Assembly (NCBI GenBank): GCA_964583765.1
Contig: CAZOWW010000004.1
Location: 1 to 64,000, forward strand
From: CAZOWW01 sp964583765
Lineage (GTDB): Bacteria; Actinomycetota; Actinomycetes; Actinomycetales; Kineosporiaceae
Length of the DNA: 64,000 nt
Direction: 5' to 3'
Within the stretch, counting starts at the first letter, position 1; every line of letters starts with the position of its first letter. The notes beneath the pieces are model-generated. The model saw nothing but the letters and a program-made list of their open reading frames with translations, did not search any database and had not been told where the DNA came from. The position numbers and the translations under genes are program-made. Below, piece by piece: positions 16,766-24,738 of this stretch.

Positions 16766-18058
16766 GTGCTCGACTCCGTAGTGGGTCGACGCTGGCGCCT
16801 GGCAGCCAAGGCTGCGGTGCTCGGCGTCGTCGTCGGAGGAAGCGTGATCTACGCGAACTCCGGCACATCAGTCACTCTCATCGTCGACGGCAAGATACGA
16901 AAGGTCTCCTCGTTCGCCGGCTCCGTCGGTGGGCTGCTGGACAGCCAGGGCATCCGGGTGGGATCCCGGGACCTGGTGGCGCCTGCCGCGGATCAACCCC
17001 TCCGGAATGGCGACCGGATCGTCGTCCGGTACGCCCGCCCGCTCGACCTCACGGTCGACGGCACGCGGCGCACCGTGTGGACGACAGAACTGACCGTGGA
17101 CGCCGCCCTGCGCGACCTGGGTATCCGGGCCGATCGGGCGACCCTTTCGGTGTCGCGGTCACAGGTACTGGGACGGGCAGGGCTCGCGGTGGACCTCACC
17201 ACGAGCTCGACCGTGCACCTGATCCTGCAAGGACGGCCGATCACCGTGGTCACGGCCGCCCGGACGGTGTCCACCCTGCTCGCCGAGCAGGGTGTGCTCG
17301 TGGACCGGAACGACGTCGTCTCGCTGCCCGGGTCCGCGCCCGTGGTGGACGGGATGACCGTCCGGGTCACCCGCGTGGACATCGACTGGGCCACCGTCTC
17401 CGAGCCGGTGCAGTTCGCGACCCGGACGAGCAAGTCCGGGAAGTTGGCGCTCGGGACGAAGCGGGTGACCGCTCCCGGCCGTGCCGGGGCGCGGGAGGCC
17501 GTGTACGAGGTGGTGCTCCAGGACGGCGTGCAGACCAGCCGGGTGCTCGTCTCGGCGCGCCTGGTCACGCCCCCCGTGGACCGTCAGGTCCTGGTGGGTT
17601 CGGCCGCACCGCAGCAGGACCGGACGGACCGGGTGACCACGCGGTCCGCATCGGTGGACAACGGCTCCGCGGACGGTTCCGCGGACTCCGGCGGGACGGG
17701 GAAGTCCTCCGGGTCCACGGCGACCGACGGGTCCACGGAGAACAACGGGTCCAGCGAGAACAACGGGTCCACCCAGAAGCGGAAGAAGACGCACTCCGGT
17801 CATGGGACCGACTCCGGGTCGGGGCTGAACTGGGACGCCCTGGCCCACTGTGAGTCCGGTGGGAACTCGCACTCGGTGAGCCCGAACGGCAAGTACTACG
17901 GGCTCTACCAGTTCAGTCCGCAGACCTGGCGGTCGGTGGGGGGCAAGGGACTGCCCTCGTCCGCCTCGCCGGAGGAACAGACCGAACGGGCCAAGCGCCT
18001 GTTCGCGCGGGGCGGCCACTCGTCGTGGCCCGTCTGCGGAAAGCGGCTCTACCGCTGA
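16766..18058 (+). CDS. rpfB: Resuscitation-promoting factor RpfB (DUF348-G5-transglycosylase-like)
   Basis: A 430-aa exported muralytic protein that cleaves peptidoglycan and helps dormant cells resume growth. A signal/anchor segment spans about 11-30. Three DUF348 repeats follow (each with the VTLIVDGKIRKVSSFAGSVGGLL pattern in pieces), then a G5 domain (about 205-280), a Ser/Asn/Gly-rich linker (about 285-345) and the RPF catalytic domain from residue 352. That domain has the catalytic Glu in ALAHCESGGN and the two cysteines of CESGG and WPVCGKRLY. Start GTG 16766 precedes the signal segment. The metG-tatD-rpfB-rsmA order is conserved. A strong terminator follows at once. Confidence 0.95.
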   Translation: MLDSVVGRRWRLAAKAAVLGVVVGGSVIYANSGTSVTLIVDGKIRKVSSFAGSVGGLLDSQGIRVGSRDLVAPAADQPLRNGDRIVVRYARPLDLTVDGTRRTVWTTELTVDAALRDLGIRADRATLSVSRSQVLGRAGLAVDLTTSSTVHLILQGRPITVVTAARTVSTLLAEQGVLVDRNDVVSLPGSAPVVDGMTVRVTRVDIDWATVSEPVQFATRTSKSGKLALGTKRVTAPGRAGAREAVYEVVLQDGVQTSRVLVSARLVTPPVDRQVLVGSAAPQQDRTDRVTTRSASVDNGSADGSADSGGTGKSSGSTATDGSTENNGSSENNGSTQKRKKTHSGHGTDSGSGLNWDALAHCESGGNSHSVSPNGKYYGLYQFSPQTWRSVGGKGLPSSASPEEQTERAKRLFARGGHSSWPVCGKRLYR

Positions 18059-18088
18059 ACGGCGTGCGTGTCGCGCGCACCAGGACGG

Positions 18089-18113
18089 GCCCCTCCCGGC
18101 GACCGGGAGGGGC
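18089..18113 (+). terminator. Terminator after rpfB
   Basis: GCCCCTCCCGG at 18089-18099 pairs perfectly with CCGGGAGGGGC at 18103-18113 around a three-base loop. It ends rpfB transcription 31 bp after the stop and separates it from rsmA. Confidence 0.8.
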
Positions 18114-18206
18114 TCCGTCGTGTCCGAGGCAGGTCCGACCATGCGGCAGAAGAGGCTTCGTCGTGCCCGTGGCACGGCCGTCCCGACGATCTGCCAGGCT
18201 TCTCGG

Positions 18207-19181
18207 GTGACGTCACCCGAGGAGATCGCCCTGCTCGGACCGGCCGAGGTGCGGCGCCGCGCGACCGCCCTCGGGCACCGGCCCACCAAGACCTGGGGGC
18301 AGAACTTCGTCGTCGACGCCAACACCGTGCGCCGGATCGCCCGGATCTCCGCGGTCGGCGAGGACGACGTCGTGGTGGAGGTCGGTCCGGGCCTGGGCTC
18401 GCTCACGCTGGCGTTGCTCGAGACGGGGGCCCGGGTGGTCGCCGTCGAGATCGACCCGGTGCTCGCGGCGGCGCTGCCGCGCACCGTCGCCGAGCGGGCC
18501 GCCCCCGCCCAGCACCGGTTCACCATGGTGCACGCCGACGCGCTGCGGATGTCCTCGCTGCCCGGGCCGGAGCCCACCGCGCTGGTGGCCAATCTGCCCT
18601 ACAACGTCGCCGTCCCGGTGCTGCTGACCTTCCTGGAGCGGTTCCCGTCCTTGCGCAGCGCCCTGGTCATGGTGCAGGCCGAGGTGGCCGAGCGACTGGC
18701 GGCCGCCCCGGGGGAACCGGCCTACGGGGCGCCGTCGGTCAAGGCCGCCTGGTACGCCCACGTCCGCCGGGCGGGTGCAGTGGCGCGCACGGTGTTCTGG
18801 CCCGTACCCCGGGTGGAGTCGGGACTGGTCCGCCTCGACCGGCGGGACCCGCCCGTGACCACGGTGTCCCGGGCCGAGGTGTTCGCCTGCGTGGACGCGG
18901 CCTTCGCCCAACGGCGCAAGACCCTGCGGGCGGCACTGGCCGGCTGGGCCGGTTCCGCACCGGCCGTCGAGGAGGCCTGCGCGGCGGCGGGGATCGATCC
19001 CACCCTGCGGGGGGAGCGACTGTCCGTGGTCGAGTTCACCGCGCTCGCCGAGGCCCACGCGCGGCGGGCCGGCATCTCGGGGACGGACACGGCCCCCGCC
19101 GGGGTCCTGCCCCCGGGGGGCGCGCCGTCGTCCGCGACCTCCGAGCCCGGTACCGTCTCGGCCGATCCCGGCTCGCGGTGA
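18207..19181 (+). CDS. rsmA: 16S rRNA dimethyladenosine transferase RsmA (KsgA)
   Basis: RsmA dimethylates A1518 and A1519 of 16S rRNA during 30S maturation. The protein shows PTKTWGQNFVVD, the SAM-binding motif VVEVGPGLGSLT, the catalytic NLPYNVAVPVL, QAEVAERLAA, PYGAPSVK-like AYGAPSVKAAW and the C-terminal AFAQRRKTLRAAL. GTG 18207 gives 324 aa and begins TSPEEIALLGPAEVR. The longer reading from GTG 18120 would start only seven bases after the rpfB terminator and adds a basic stretch unlike the family, so it is less likely. The last 50 residues are a Pro/Ser-rich tail. ispE follows after 100 bp. Confidence 0.92.
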   Translation: MTSPEEIALLGPAEVRRRATALGHRPTKTWGQNFVVDANTVRRIARISAVGEDDVVVEVGPGLGSLTLALLETGARVVAVEIDPVLAAALPRTVAERAAPAQHRFTMVHADALRMSSLPGPEPTALVANLPYNVAVPVLLTFLERFPSLRSALVMVQAEVAERLAAAPGEPAYGAPSVKAAWYAHVRRAGAVARTVFWPVPRVESGLVRLDRRDPPVTTVSRAEVFACVDAAFAQRRKTLRAALAGWAGSAPAVEEACAAAGIDPTLRGERLSVVEFTALAEAHARRAGISGTDTAPAGVLPPGGAPSSATSEPGTVSADPGSR

Positions 19182-19223
19182 TCTGACTCGACGGCTGTTC
19201 GCCCGGTGACCGAACCCGGCGGC

Positions 19224-19229
19224 TAGGGT
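19224..19229 (+). promoter_or_regulatory. -10 box upstream of ispE
   Basis: TAGGGT lies 52 bases before the ispE ATG. The predicted leader contains AGGAGGG as a ribosome site. No clear -35 is visible. Confidence 0.4.
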
Positions 19230-19281
19230 GGGCTGACCGGAGTACGGACCCGCCGCGCCCAGTCGCCGAACAGGAGGGACG

Positions 19282-20232
19282 ATGACCGCGACCTTCGAGG
19301 TCACCGTGCGGGTCCCCGCGAAGGTCAATCTGGGATTGGCCGTGGGCGGCCCTCGCCCCGACGGTTACCACGACCTGGCCACGGTGTTCCACGCGGTCTC
19401 GCTCTACGACGACCTGACCGCGACCCTGCGCGACGACGACGGCGTGACCGTGCGAGTCGAGGGGGTGCAGGCCACGCTGGTGCCCGAGGACGAGAGCAAC
19501 CTCGCGGTGCGGGCGGTGCGCCTGCTCGCGGAACGGATGGGCATCGAGGCCGGGGTCGACCTCCACATCCGCAAGGGCATCCCGGTGGCCGGGGGCATGG
19601 CCGGCGGATCCGCCGACGCCGCGGCGGCGCTCGTCGCCTGTGACGCGCTGTGGAATCTGGGCCTGCCGCGCAGCGAGATGCTGGAACTGGCCGCGGAACT
19701 CGGTTCCGACGTCTCCTTCGCCCTGCTCGGGGGTACCGCGATCGGCACCGGCCGCGGGGAACGGCTCACGCCGGCCCTGGCCCGTGGCGACTACCACTGG
19801 GTCATCGCCTTGGCCGAGTTCGGGTTGTCCACGCCGGCGGTCTACGGGGAGCTGGACCGGCTGCGTGCCCGGCGGGTGCTGCCCGAGCCGCGGGTGCCGG
19901 ACCGGCTCATGAAGGCGCTGCGTTCGGGGGACCCGCAGGCGCTCGGGGACAGCCTGAGCAACGACCTGCAGCCCGCGGCCTGCTCGCTCGCGCCGTCCCT
20001 GACCGACACCCTGGCGGTGGGCCGGGACTACGGTGCCCTGGGCGGCCTCGTCTCGGGGTCCGGGCCGACCGTGTTCTTCCTGGCCAGGGACACCGAGCAC
20101 GCGCTGGATCTGGCGGTCGCCCTGACCGCCTCGGGCACCGCCCGGGATGTGCGCCGGGTGCACGGACCGGTGCCGGGTGCCCGTCTCGCCGACCCGCACC
20201 GGTCCCCGGACGCCGCGTCGCGACGTTCCTGA
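19282..20232 (+). CDS. ispE: 4-diphosphocytidyl-2-C-methyl-D-erythritol kinase
   Basis: IspE phosphorylates CDP-ME in the MEP pathway for isoprenoid precursors. The 316-aa protein begins VRVPAKVNLGLAVGGPRPDGYHDL, recognised in parts, and has the GHMP ATP-binding loop PVAGGMAGGSADAAAAL at about residues 98-114. The Lys and Asp of PAKVNL and LGSDVSF are present, as is the C-terminal GGLVSGSGPTVFFL. ATG 19282 has AGGAGGG upstream. It sits between rsmA and an ABC-F gene, the common actinobacterial order. Confidence 0.95.
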   Translation: MTATFEVTVRVPAKVNLGLAVGGPRPDGYHDLATVFHAVSLYDDLTATLRDDDGVTVRVEGVQATLVPEDESNLAVRAVRLLAERMGIEAGVDLHIRKGIPVAGGMAGGSADAAAALVACDALWNLGLPRSEMLELAAELGSDVSFALLGGTAIGTGRGERLTPALARGDYHWVIALAEFGLSTPAVYGELDRLRARRVLPEPRVPDRLMKALRSGDPQALGDSLSNDLQPAACSLAPSLTDTLAVGRDYGALGGLVSGSGPTVFFLARDTEHALDLAVALTASGTARDVRRVHGPVPGARLADPHRSPDAASRRS

Positions 20233-20319
20233 CGGCGTCGAGCCGGTCGTCGCCCGAACCACCCACCGCGCCCCGTTCGTCCCCGCCTGCCCTTCCACCG
20301 ATCTGAACGCACCGGAGCC

Positions 20320-22218
20320 ATGGCACACCTGCTGAACGTCGAGAACCTGTCCCTCGCGCACGCCGCCCGCGCCCTGCTCGACCGGGTTTCCCTCGGTCTC
20401 GACGACGGGGACCGGGTGGGGGTGGTCGGGCGCAACGGGCACGGCAAGTCGACCCTGCTGCGGCTGCTGGCCCGCATCCAGGAACCGGACTCCGGTCGGG
20501 TCACCCACGCCCGGGGCCTGCGGGTCGGCATGCTCAGCCAGGTCGACTCCCTGGACGGCGCCCGCGATGTGCGCCACGCGGTGGTCGGTGACGTGCCGGA
20601 CCACGTCTGGGCGACCGAGCCCCGCGTGCGGGACGTCGTGACCGGGCTCCTGGGCGGTCTGGACGCCGCGGGTGTCGAAGGACTCGACACGCCGCTCGAC
20701 CGGCTCTCCGGCGGTCAACGGCGCCGGGTGGCCCTGGCCGGACTGCTCGCGGGGGAGTACGACCTACTGCTGCTCGACGAACCGACCAACCACCTGGACG
20801 TCGAGGGCGTGGACTGGCTCGCGCGGCATCTGCGGACGCGGTGGCCGGCCGGGCGAGGTGGCCTGGCCGTGGTCACCCACGACCGGTGGTTCCTGGACGC
20901 CGTCTGCGAGCGGACCTGGGAGGTGCACGGCGGGGTCGTGGACGCCTTCGAGGGCGGCTACGCGGCCTACGTCCTGGCCCGGGCCGAGCGGGCCCGCATC
21001 GCCTCCGCGACCGAGGACCGGCGGCAGAACCTGCTCCGCAAGGAGCTCGCCTGGCTCCGCCGGGGGGCTCCGGCCCGCACGAGCAAGCCCCGGTTCCGGC
21101 TGGACGCGGCCGCCGCCCTCATCGACGACGAGCCCCCGCCGCGGGACCAGCTGGCGCTTGCCCGCATGGCCACCGCGCGTCTGGGCAAGGACGTGCTCGA
21201 CGCCGAGGACGTCAGCGTGCGCGTGGCGGCGCCGGACGGGGGCCGGACCCTGCTCGAGCACGTGACCTGGCGGATCGGGCCGGGCGACCGCATCGGGGTC
21301 GTGGGGGTCAACGGCTCCGGCAAGACGACCCTGCTCCGGGTGCTCCTGGGGCTGCTCCCCCCGGACTCCGGGCGGGTGCGACGAGGACTCACCGTGCGCT
21401 CGGCCCTGCTCAGCCAGGACGTCGTCGAGCTGGACGAGTTCGCCGACCTGAAGGTGCAGGAGGCGGTCGAGCGGGTCCGGGGTTCCGTGGTCATCGGCGA
21501 CCGGGAGATCGGAGCCGGGCAGCTGCTGGAGCGTCTGGGCTTCGCCCGCGAGCAGCTGTGGACCCGGGTCGGGGATCTCTCCGGCGGGGAACGCCGGCGT
21601 CTGCAGCTCCTGCGCCTGCTCATGGGCGAGCCCAACGTGCTGGTCCTGGACGAACCGACGAACGACCTGGACACGGACACCCTGGCCGCGGTCGAGGACA
21701 CCCTGGACGGGTGGCCGGGCACCCTGATCGTGGTCAGCCACGACCGCTACCTGCTCGAACGGGTCTGCGACCGGCAGATCGCCCTGCTCGGCGACGGCGC
21801 GGTGCGGGACCTGCCCGGTGGCGTGGACGAGTACCTGCGCCTGCGCGCCGAGGCTGTCTCTGCCACCCGACCCGGCTCTGCCTCTCCCACCCGACCCGGC
21901 TCTGCCTCTCCCACCCGACCCGACCCAGGGGGAGCCGGAGCCGAGCCGGACGGTGGGGCCGCGGGCGCGGACGGCGTGATCTCGGGGCAGGCCGCACCGA
22001 GCGCCGGGGAGGTGCGCGCCGCCCGGAAGGAGCTCGACCGGATCGACCGGAGGTTGTCCCGCCTGGCGACCCAGGAGGAGCGCCTCCACCTCGATCTGGC
22101 CGCACACGCCACCGACCACCTGCGGGTGCAGGCGCTCGACACCGAGCTCCGGGCGCTGCGTGCCGAGCGCGAGGAACTCGAGGAGGCGTGGCTACAGGCG
22201 GCTGAGATCGTCGGCTGA
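20320..22218 (+). CDS. ABC-F family ribosome-associated ATPase (Uup-like)
   Basis: A 632-aa soluble protein with two ABC cassettes and no membrane part. Cassette 1 has GRNGHGKST, LSGGQRRRVALAG and LLLLDEPTNHLD; cassette 2 has GVNGSGKTT, LSGGERRRLQLLRL and VLVLDEPTNDLD. The linker between them is the P-site tRNA interaction region of the family. A C-terminal coiled coil (about 570-630, ARKELDRIDRRLSRL...ALRAEREELEE) resembles the Uup tail. A Thr-Arg-Pro-Gly-Ser-Ala-Ser-Pro repeat tract precedes the coil. ABC-F proteins act on stalled or early elongating ribosomes; some give antibiotic resistance. The position after ispE favours a housekeeping role. Confidence 0.9.
   Translation: MAHLLNVENLSLAHAARALLDRVSLGLDDGDRVGVVGRNGHGKSTLLRLLARIQEPDSGRVTHARGLRVGMLSQVDSLDGARDVRHAVVGDVPDHVWATEPRVRDVVTGLLGGLDAAGVEGLDTPLDRLSGGQRRRVALAGLLAGEYDLLLLDEPTNHLDVEGVDWLARHLRTRWPAGRGGLAVVTHDRWFLDAVCERTWEVHGGVVDAFEGGYAAYVLARAERARIASATEDRRQNLLRKELAWLRRGAPARTSKPRFRLDAAAALIDDEPPPRDQLALARMATARLGKDVLDAEDVSVRVAAPDGGRTLLEHVTWRIGPGDRIGVVGVNGSGKTTLLRVLLGLLPPDSGRVRRGLTVRSALLSQDVVELDEFADLKVQEAVERVRGSVVIGDREIGAGQLLERLGFAREQLWTRVGDLSGGERRRLQLLRLLMGEPNVLVLDEPTNDLDTDTLAAVEDTLDGWPGTLIVVSHDRYLLERVCDRQIALLGDGAVRDLPGGVDEYLRLRAEAVSATRPGSASPTRPGSASPTRPDPGGAGAEPDGGAAGADGVISGQAAPSAGEVRAARKELDRIDRRLSRLATQEERLHLDLAAHATDHLRVQALDTELRALRAEREELEEAWLQAAEIVG
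21865..21924 (+). repeat. 24-bp in-frame repeat inside the ABC-F gene
   Basis: Two identical 24-bp units (21865-21888 and 21889-21912) and a half unit encode tandem copies of the octapeptide TRPGSASP in the hinge before the C-terminal coiled coil. Confidence 0.9.
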
Positions 22219-22233
22219 TCCTCGCGGGCAGTT

Positions 22234-22260
22234 CCCTCGGGTCACCGGGTGACCCGAGGG
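22234..22260. terminator. Bidirectional terminator after the ABC-F gene
   Basis: CCCTCGGGTCAC at 22234-22245 pairs perfectly with GTGACCCGAGGG at 22249-22260 around a three-base loop. It lies between the ABC-F stop and the stop of the convergent lipoprotein gene. Confidence 0.8.
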
Positions 22261-22281
22261 CCGGGCAGGACGAGAATCGGG

Positions 22282-22308
22282 CAGCCCCAGCAGCCCCAGC
22301 AGCCCCAG
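22282..22308 (+). repeat. 9-bp tandem repeat in the convergent intergenic region
   Basis: CAGCCCCAG is repeated three times without change at 22282, 22291 and 22300. It lies between the terminator and the lipoprotein stop. Confidence 0.85.
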
Positions 22309-22331
22309 GTCCGGACCGCGCAGGATCCGGG

Positions 22332-23006
22332 TCAGGCGACCTTCAGGTTCAGCAGGGTCGTCGAGGAACCGCCGGTGAGCTGCACCGTGAACGTGCCCGC
22401 GGTGAAGGAGACCAGGTCCACCCCGATCGGGGTGTTCGCGGTGACGGAGGTGTTCACGCCGAGTCCGTCCCCGACGATCCGACCGGCGCGATCGCTGACG
22501 AGCACGAGCTGCACCGTCTCGCCGACCTGGGCCGAGGTCGAGCCGGAGACGATCTTCACTTCCCCGTTCGAGACCTGGACCACGACGGAGCGCACCCCGG
22601 CCGACTGGATCAGGTCCTGCACCCGCGCGTTGCCGAGCACTCCCGGCAGCCGCTTGCCCGTGGTGGTCGGTCCCTCGACCTCGGTGGTGTTCGCGGGCGA
22701 CGAGGCACTGATGTCGATGACCTTGCCGTTCGGCCCCGAGCTCACAGAGATCCTGGTGCCACCTCCGCCACCTCCGCCGCCCCTGGTCTTGCCTGTGCCG
22801 GCGGTGGCGGTGCGTGTCGCGCCGGTGTCCGCGGCGGCCGTGCCCGTACCGGCCGTCGTCCCGGCGGCGGAGCCGTGACCGCCTCCGCAGGCGGAGACCG
22901 TGCCGGCGGTGAGCAGTGCGGCGGCGAGGAACGTGGCTGCCCGAACCGCGGTGGCCGGTCGGGGACGCACGTCAGGGGTTCGGGCGAGGTCGCGGATCGC
23001 GGTCAC
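22332..23006 (-). CDS. Exported lipoprotein of unknown function
   Basis: A 224-aa protein not recognised as any named family. Residues 20-40 form a hydrophobic signal that ends TVSAC, a lipobox with the Cys at about residue 40. A low-complexity Gly/Thr/Ala segment with eight consecutive glycines follows to about residue 85. The last 140 residues look like a folded beta domain: KVIDISASSPANTTEVEG, VVVQVSNGEVKIVSGSTSA, VQLVLVSDRAGRIVGDG and the C-terminal GTFTVQLTGGSSTTLL. This pattern is compatible with a cupredoxin-like or immunoglobulin-like fold, which is only a suggestion; no copper ligand set is evident. It stands alone, convergent to the ABC-F gene. Confidence 0.75.
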   Translation of the reverse strand: MTAIRDLARTPDVRPRPATAVRAATFLAAALLTAGTVSACGGGHGSAAGTTAGTGTAAADTGATRTATAGTGKTRGGGGGGGGTRISVSSGPNGKVIDISASSPANTTEVEGPTTTGKRLPGVLGNARVQDLIQSAGVRSVVVQVSNGEVKIVSGSTSAQVGETVQLVLVSDRAGRIVGDGLGVNTSVTANTPIGVDLVSFTAGTFTVQLTGGSSTTLLNLKVA

Positions 23007-23390
23007 GGATGCCTCTCGGGTGACGGAATTTAACCTTCGGTGTCCGTTCGGTGACTGTCACCATAGTTGAGCGCCGCAGGGCGAGGCTCATCCGACCGGT
23101 CCGGTGGTGCGGGAGATCGGTTCGGCGGGGCAGGCGGTGACTCGGGGTGCCTGACCGGGATGGCAGCTGTCCAATCGGTGGAGCGGTGGGGTCTCGACGG
23201 GACGGGCGCGCGGTGTCGCCCGGCCCCAGGATGATTGTGACCGCCCGAACTGTCGCTCGTGCCGGGTTGGGCAGGCATCCACCGATCAGGCGATCGCGGA
23301 CCTGTTCTGGGACCGCCCGCCGAGGGGCCGGTCCTCGGGGACACCGGTCGCAGGGTCCTCAGGACGGTTCGTCGAACTCGTCCGGGGGCC
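23007..23390 (-). other. Intergenic region upstream of the lipoprotein gene
   Basis: This 384-bp stretch has no credible gene. It contains the lipoprotein promoter side with a 13-bp palindrome at 23050-23062, and a second copy of the MarR 3' end at 23357-23376. Nothing else was seen. Confidence 0.5.
23050..23062. promoter_or_regulatory. Palindromic operator candidate before the lipoprotein gene
   Basis: GGTGACTGTCACC is a perfect inverted repeat around a single base and lies 44 bases before the lipoprotein start. The binding protein is unknown. Confidence 0.35.
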
Positions 23391-23408
23391 TCAGGACGGC
23401 TCGTCGAA
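23357..23408. repeat. Duplicated 3' end of the MarR gene, including its stop codon
   Basis: The 20 bases at 23389-23408, which encode the last residues and stop of the MarR gene, recur with one change at 23357-23376. The spacing is 32 bp. Confidence 0.8.
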
Positions 23409-23912
23409 GGGCAGGACGAGCCGGCGCAGCAGTCCGGCCAGTTCGCGGCAGCGCGCGGGGTCGAGTACCGACAGCAGCACCCGCTCGCGTTCGACCAGGC
23501 CGGTGAGCGCCTGGTCGACCAGGTCCCGCCCGTCCGTCGTGAGGCGGACGATGACCCCGCGACGGTCCTGGGGGTCGGGCAGCCTGCGCACGAGAGCCCG
23601 GTCCTCCAGCCGATCGATGCGGTTGGTCATCGTGCCGCTGGTGACCAGGGTCTGCCCCGTCAACTGGGTGGGGGAGAGCTGGTAGGGCGGACCGGAGCGT
23701 CGCAGCGCGGCCAGGACGTCGAACTCCCACAGCTCGAGCCCGTGCTGGGTGAAGGCGGAGGCGCGGTCCCGGTCGAGGTGCCGGGCCAGCCGGGTGACGC
23801 GGCTGAGCACCTCGAGCGGGGAGACGTCGAGGTCCGGGAGTTCCCTGCGCCAGGCGGCGACGATGCGGTCCACCTCGTCGTGGGTCGCGTCCCTGGCCGG
23901 GATGTTCACCAT
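23391..23912 (-). CDS. MarR-family transcriptional regulator
   Basis: A 173-aa winged-helix regulator. The recognition region reads LSPTQLTGQTLVTSGTMTNRIDRLEDRALVRRLPDPQDRRGVIVRLT, recognised in family order (helix, DxRxxxV wing). ATG 23912 has a strong GGAGGTGAGG ribosome site that lies within the end of the TetR gene upstream. It is ten bases from the TetR stop, so desaturase, TetR and MarR genes may be co-transcribed. No ligand can be named. The stop-codon region is duplicated downstream. Confidence 0.88.
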   Translation of the reverse strand: MVNIPARDATHDEVDRIVAAWRRELPDLDVSPLEVLSRVTRLARHLDRDRASAFTQHGLELWEFDVLAALRRSGPPYQLSPTQLTGQTLVTSGTMTNRIDRLEDRALVRRLPDPQDRRGVIVRLTTDGRDLVDQALTGLVERERVLLSVLDPARCRELAGLLRRLVLPFDEPS

Positions 23913-23922
23913 GATGCGATCC

Positions 23923-24600
23923 TCACCTCCCGCCGCTCGGGGGCTCGCCGAGCATCGGCCGCCGTTCGAGGCCGGAGAGGCCGTTCCAGGCCAGGTTCAC
24001 CAGGTGAGCCGCAACCTCGGCCTTCTTCGCTTTGCGGTGATTCAACCAGAACTGTCCGGTCAGTGCGACCATGCCCACGAGCATCTGCGCGTACAGCGGC
24101 GCGGAGGAGTGGTCGAGGTCCCGCTCCCGGAACTCGTCGGCCAGGATGTACTCGACCTGGCTCGCGACGTCACTGATGAGGCTGGCGAACGAGCCGGTCG
24201 ACTGGGCCACCGGCGAGTCCCGGACGAGGATGCGGAAGCCGTCGGTGGATGTCTCGATGTACTCCAGCAGGGCCAGCGCGGCGTGCTCCAGCATCACCCG
24301 CGGGTGCGCGGGCGTCGAGAGCGACTCGGTGATCGCATCGAGCAGGTGCCGGATCTCCCGGTCGACGACGACGGCGTAGAGACCTTCCTTGCCGCCGAAG
24401 TGCTCGTAGACCACAGGCTTGGACACCTGGGCGGTCTGGGCGATCTCCTCGACGCTGGTGCCCTCGAAGCCCTTCTCCGCGAACAGTCGACGACCGATGT
24501 CGATGAGCTGCTCCCGACGCTGCTTGCCGGTCATCCGGGCCCGGGCCGTGCGTCCCGGCCGGCCGCGGGTGGGTGGGGAGCCCGGCTGCGGCGTAGTCAC
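23923..24600 (-). CDS. TetR-family regulator, probable regulator of the neighbouring desaturase
   Basis: A 225-aa repressor-type protein. The helix-turn-helix is MTGKQRREQLIDIGRRLFA followed by TSVEEIAQTAQVSKPVVYEHFGGKEGLY. The ligand domain contains FRILVRDSPVAQSTGSFASLI and GMVALTGQFWL, a pattern kept in actinobacterial TetR proteins. GTG 24600 is chosen; a reading from 24723 adds 41 unconserved residues. The gene lies 138 bp downstream of a fatty acyl desaturase on the same strand. Twin palindromes of the TetR size lie in front of that desaturase. Control of unsaturated fatty acid synthesis is inferred from these facts. Confidence 0.85.
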   Translation of the reverse strand: MTTPQPGSPPTRGRPGRTARARMTGKQRREQLIDIGRRLFAEKGFEGTSVEEIAQTAQVSKPVVYEHFGGKEGLYAVVVDREIRHLLDAITESLSTPAHPRVMLEHAALALLEYIETSTDGFRILVRDSPVAQSTGSFASLISDVASQVEYILADEFRERDLDHSSAPLYAQMLVGMVALTGQFWLNHRKAKKAEVAAHLVNLAWNGLSGLERRPMLGEPPSGGR

Positions 24601-24738
24601 GGCGTCATCATGCCCTGTCTGCGCTGATCGGTCAGGTGGCTGTGTGATCCTGCGTGTCGGCGGCCGGTCCGTCGCCGCTCCGACCGGGGCCGTCTCACCC
24701 CCGATCGGCGCCACCTCACCCACCGGCTCGATGGTGTC

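Noticed and set aside
23030..23344. 104-residue open frame on the minus strand
   Set aside because: It is Pro/Arg/Ser-rich without motif or ribosome site and overlaps the duplicated MarR end and lipoprotein promoter.
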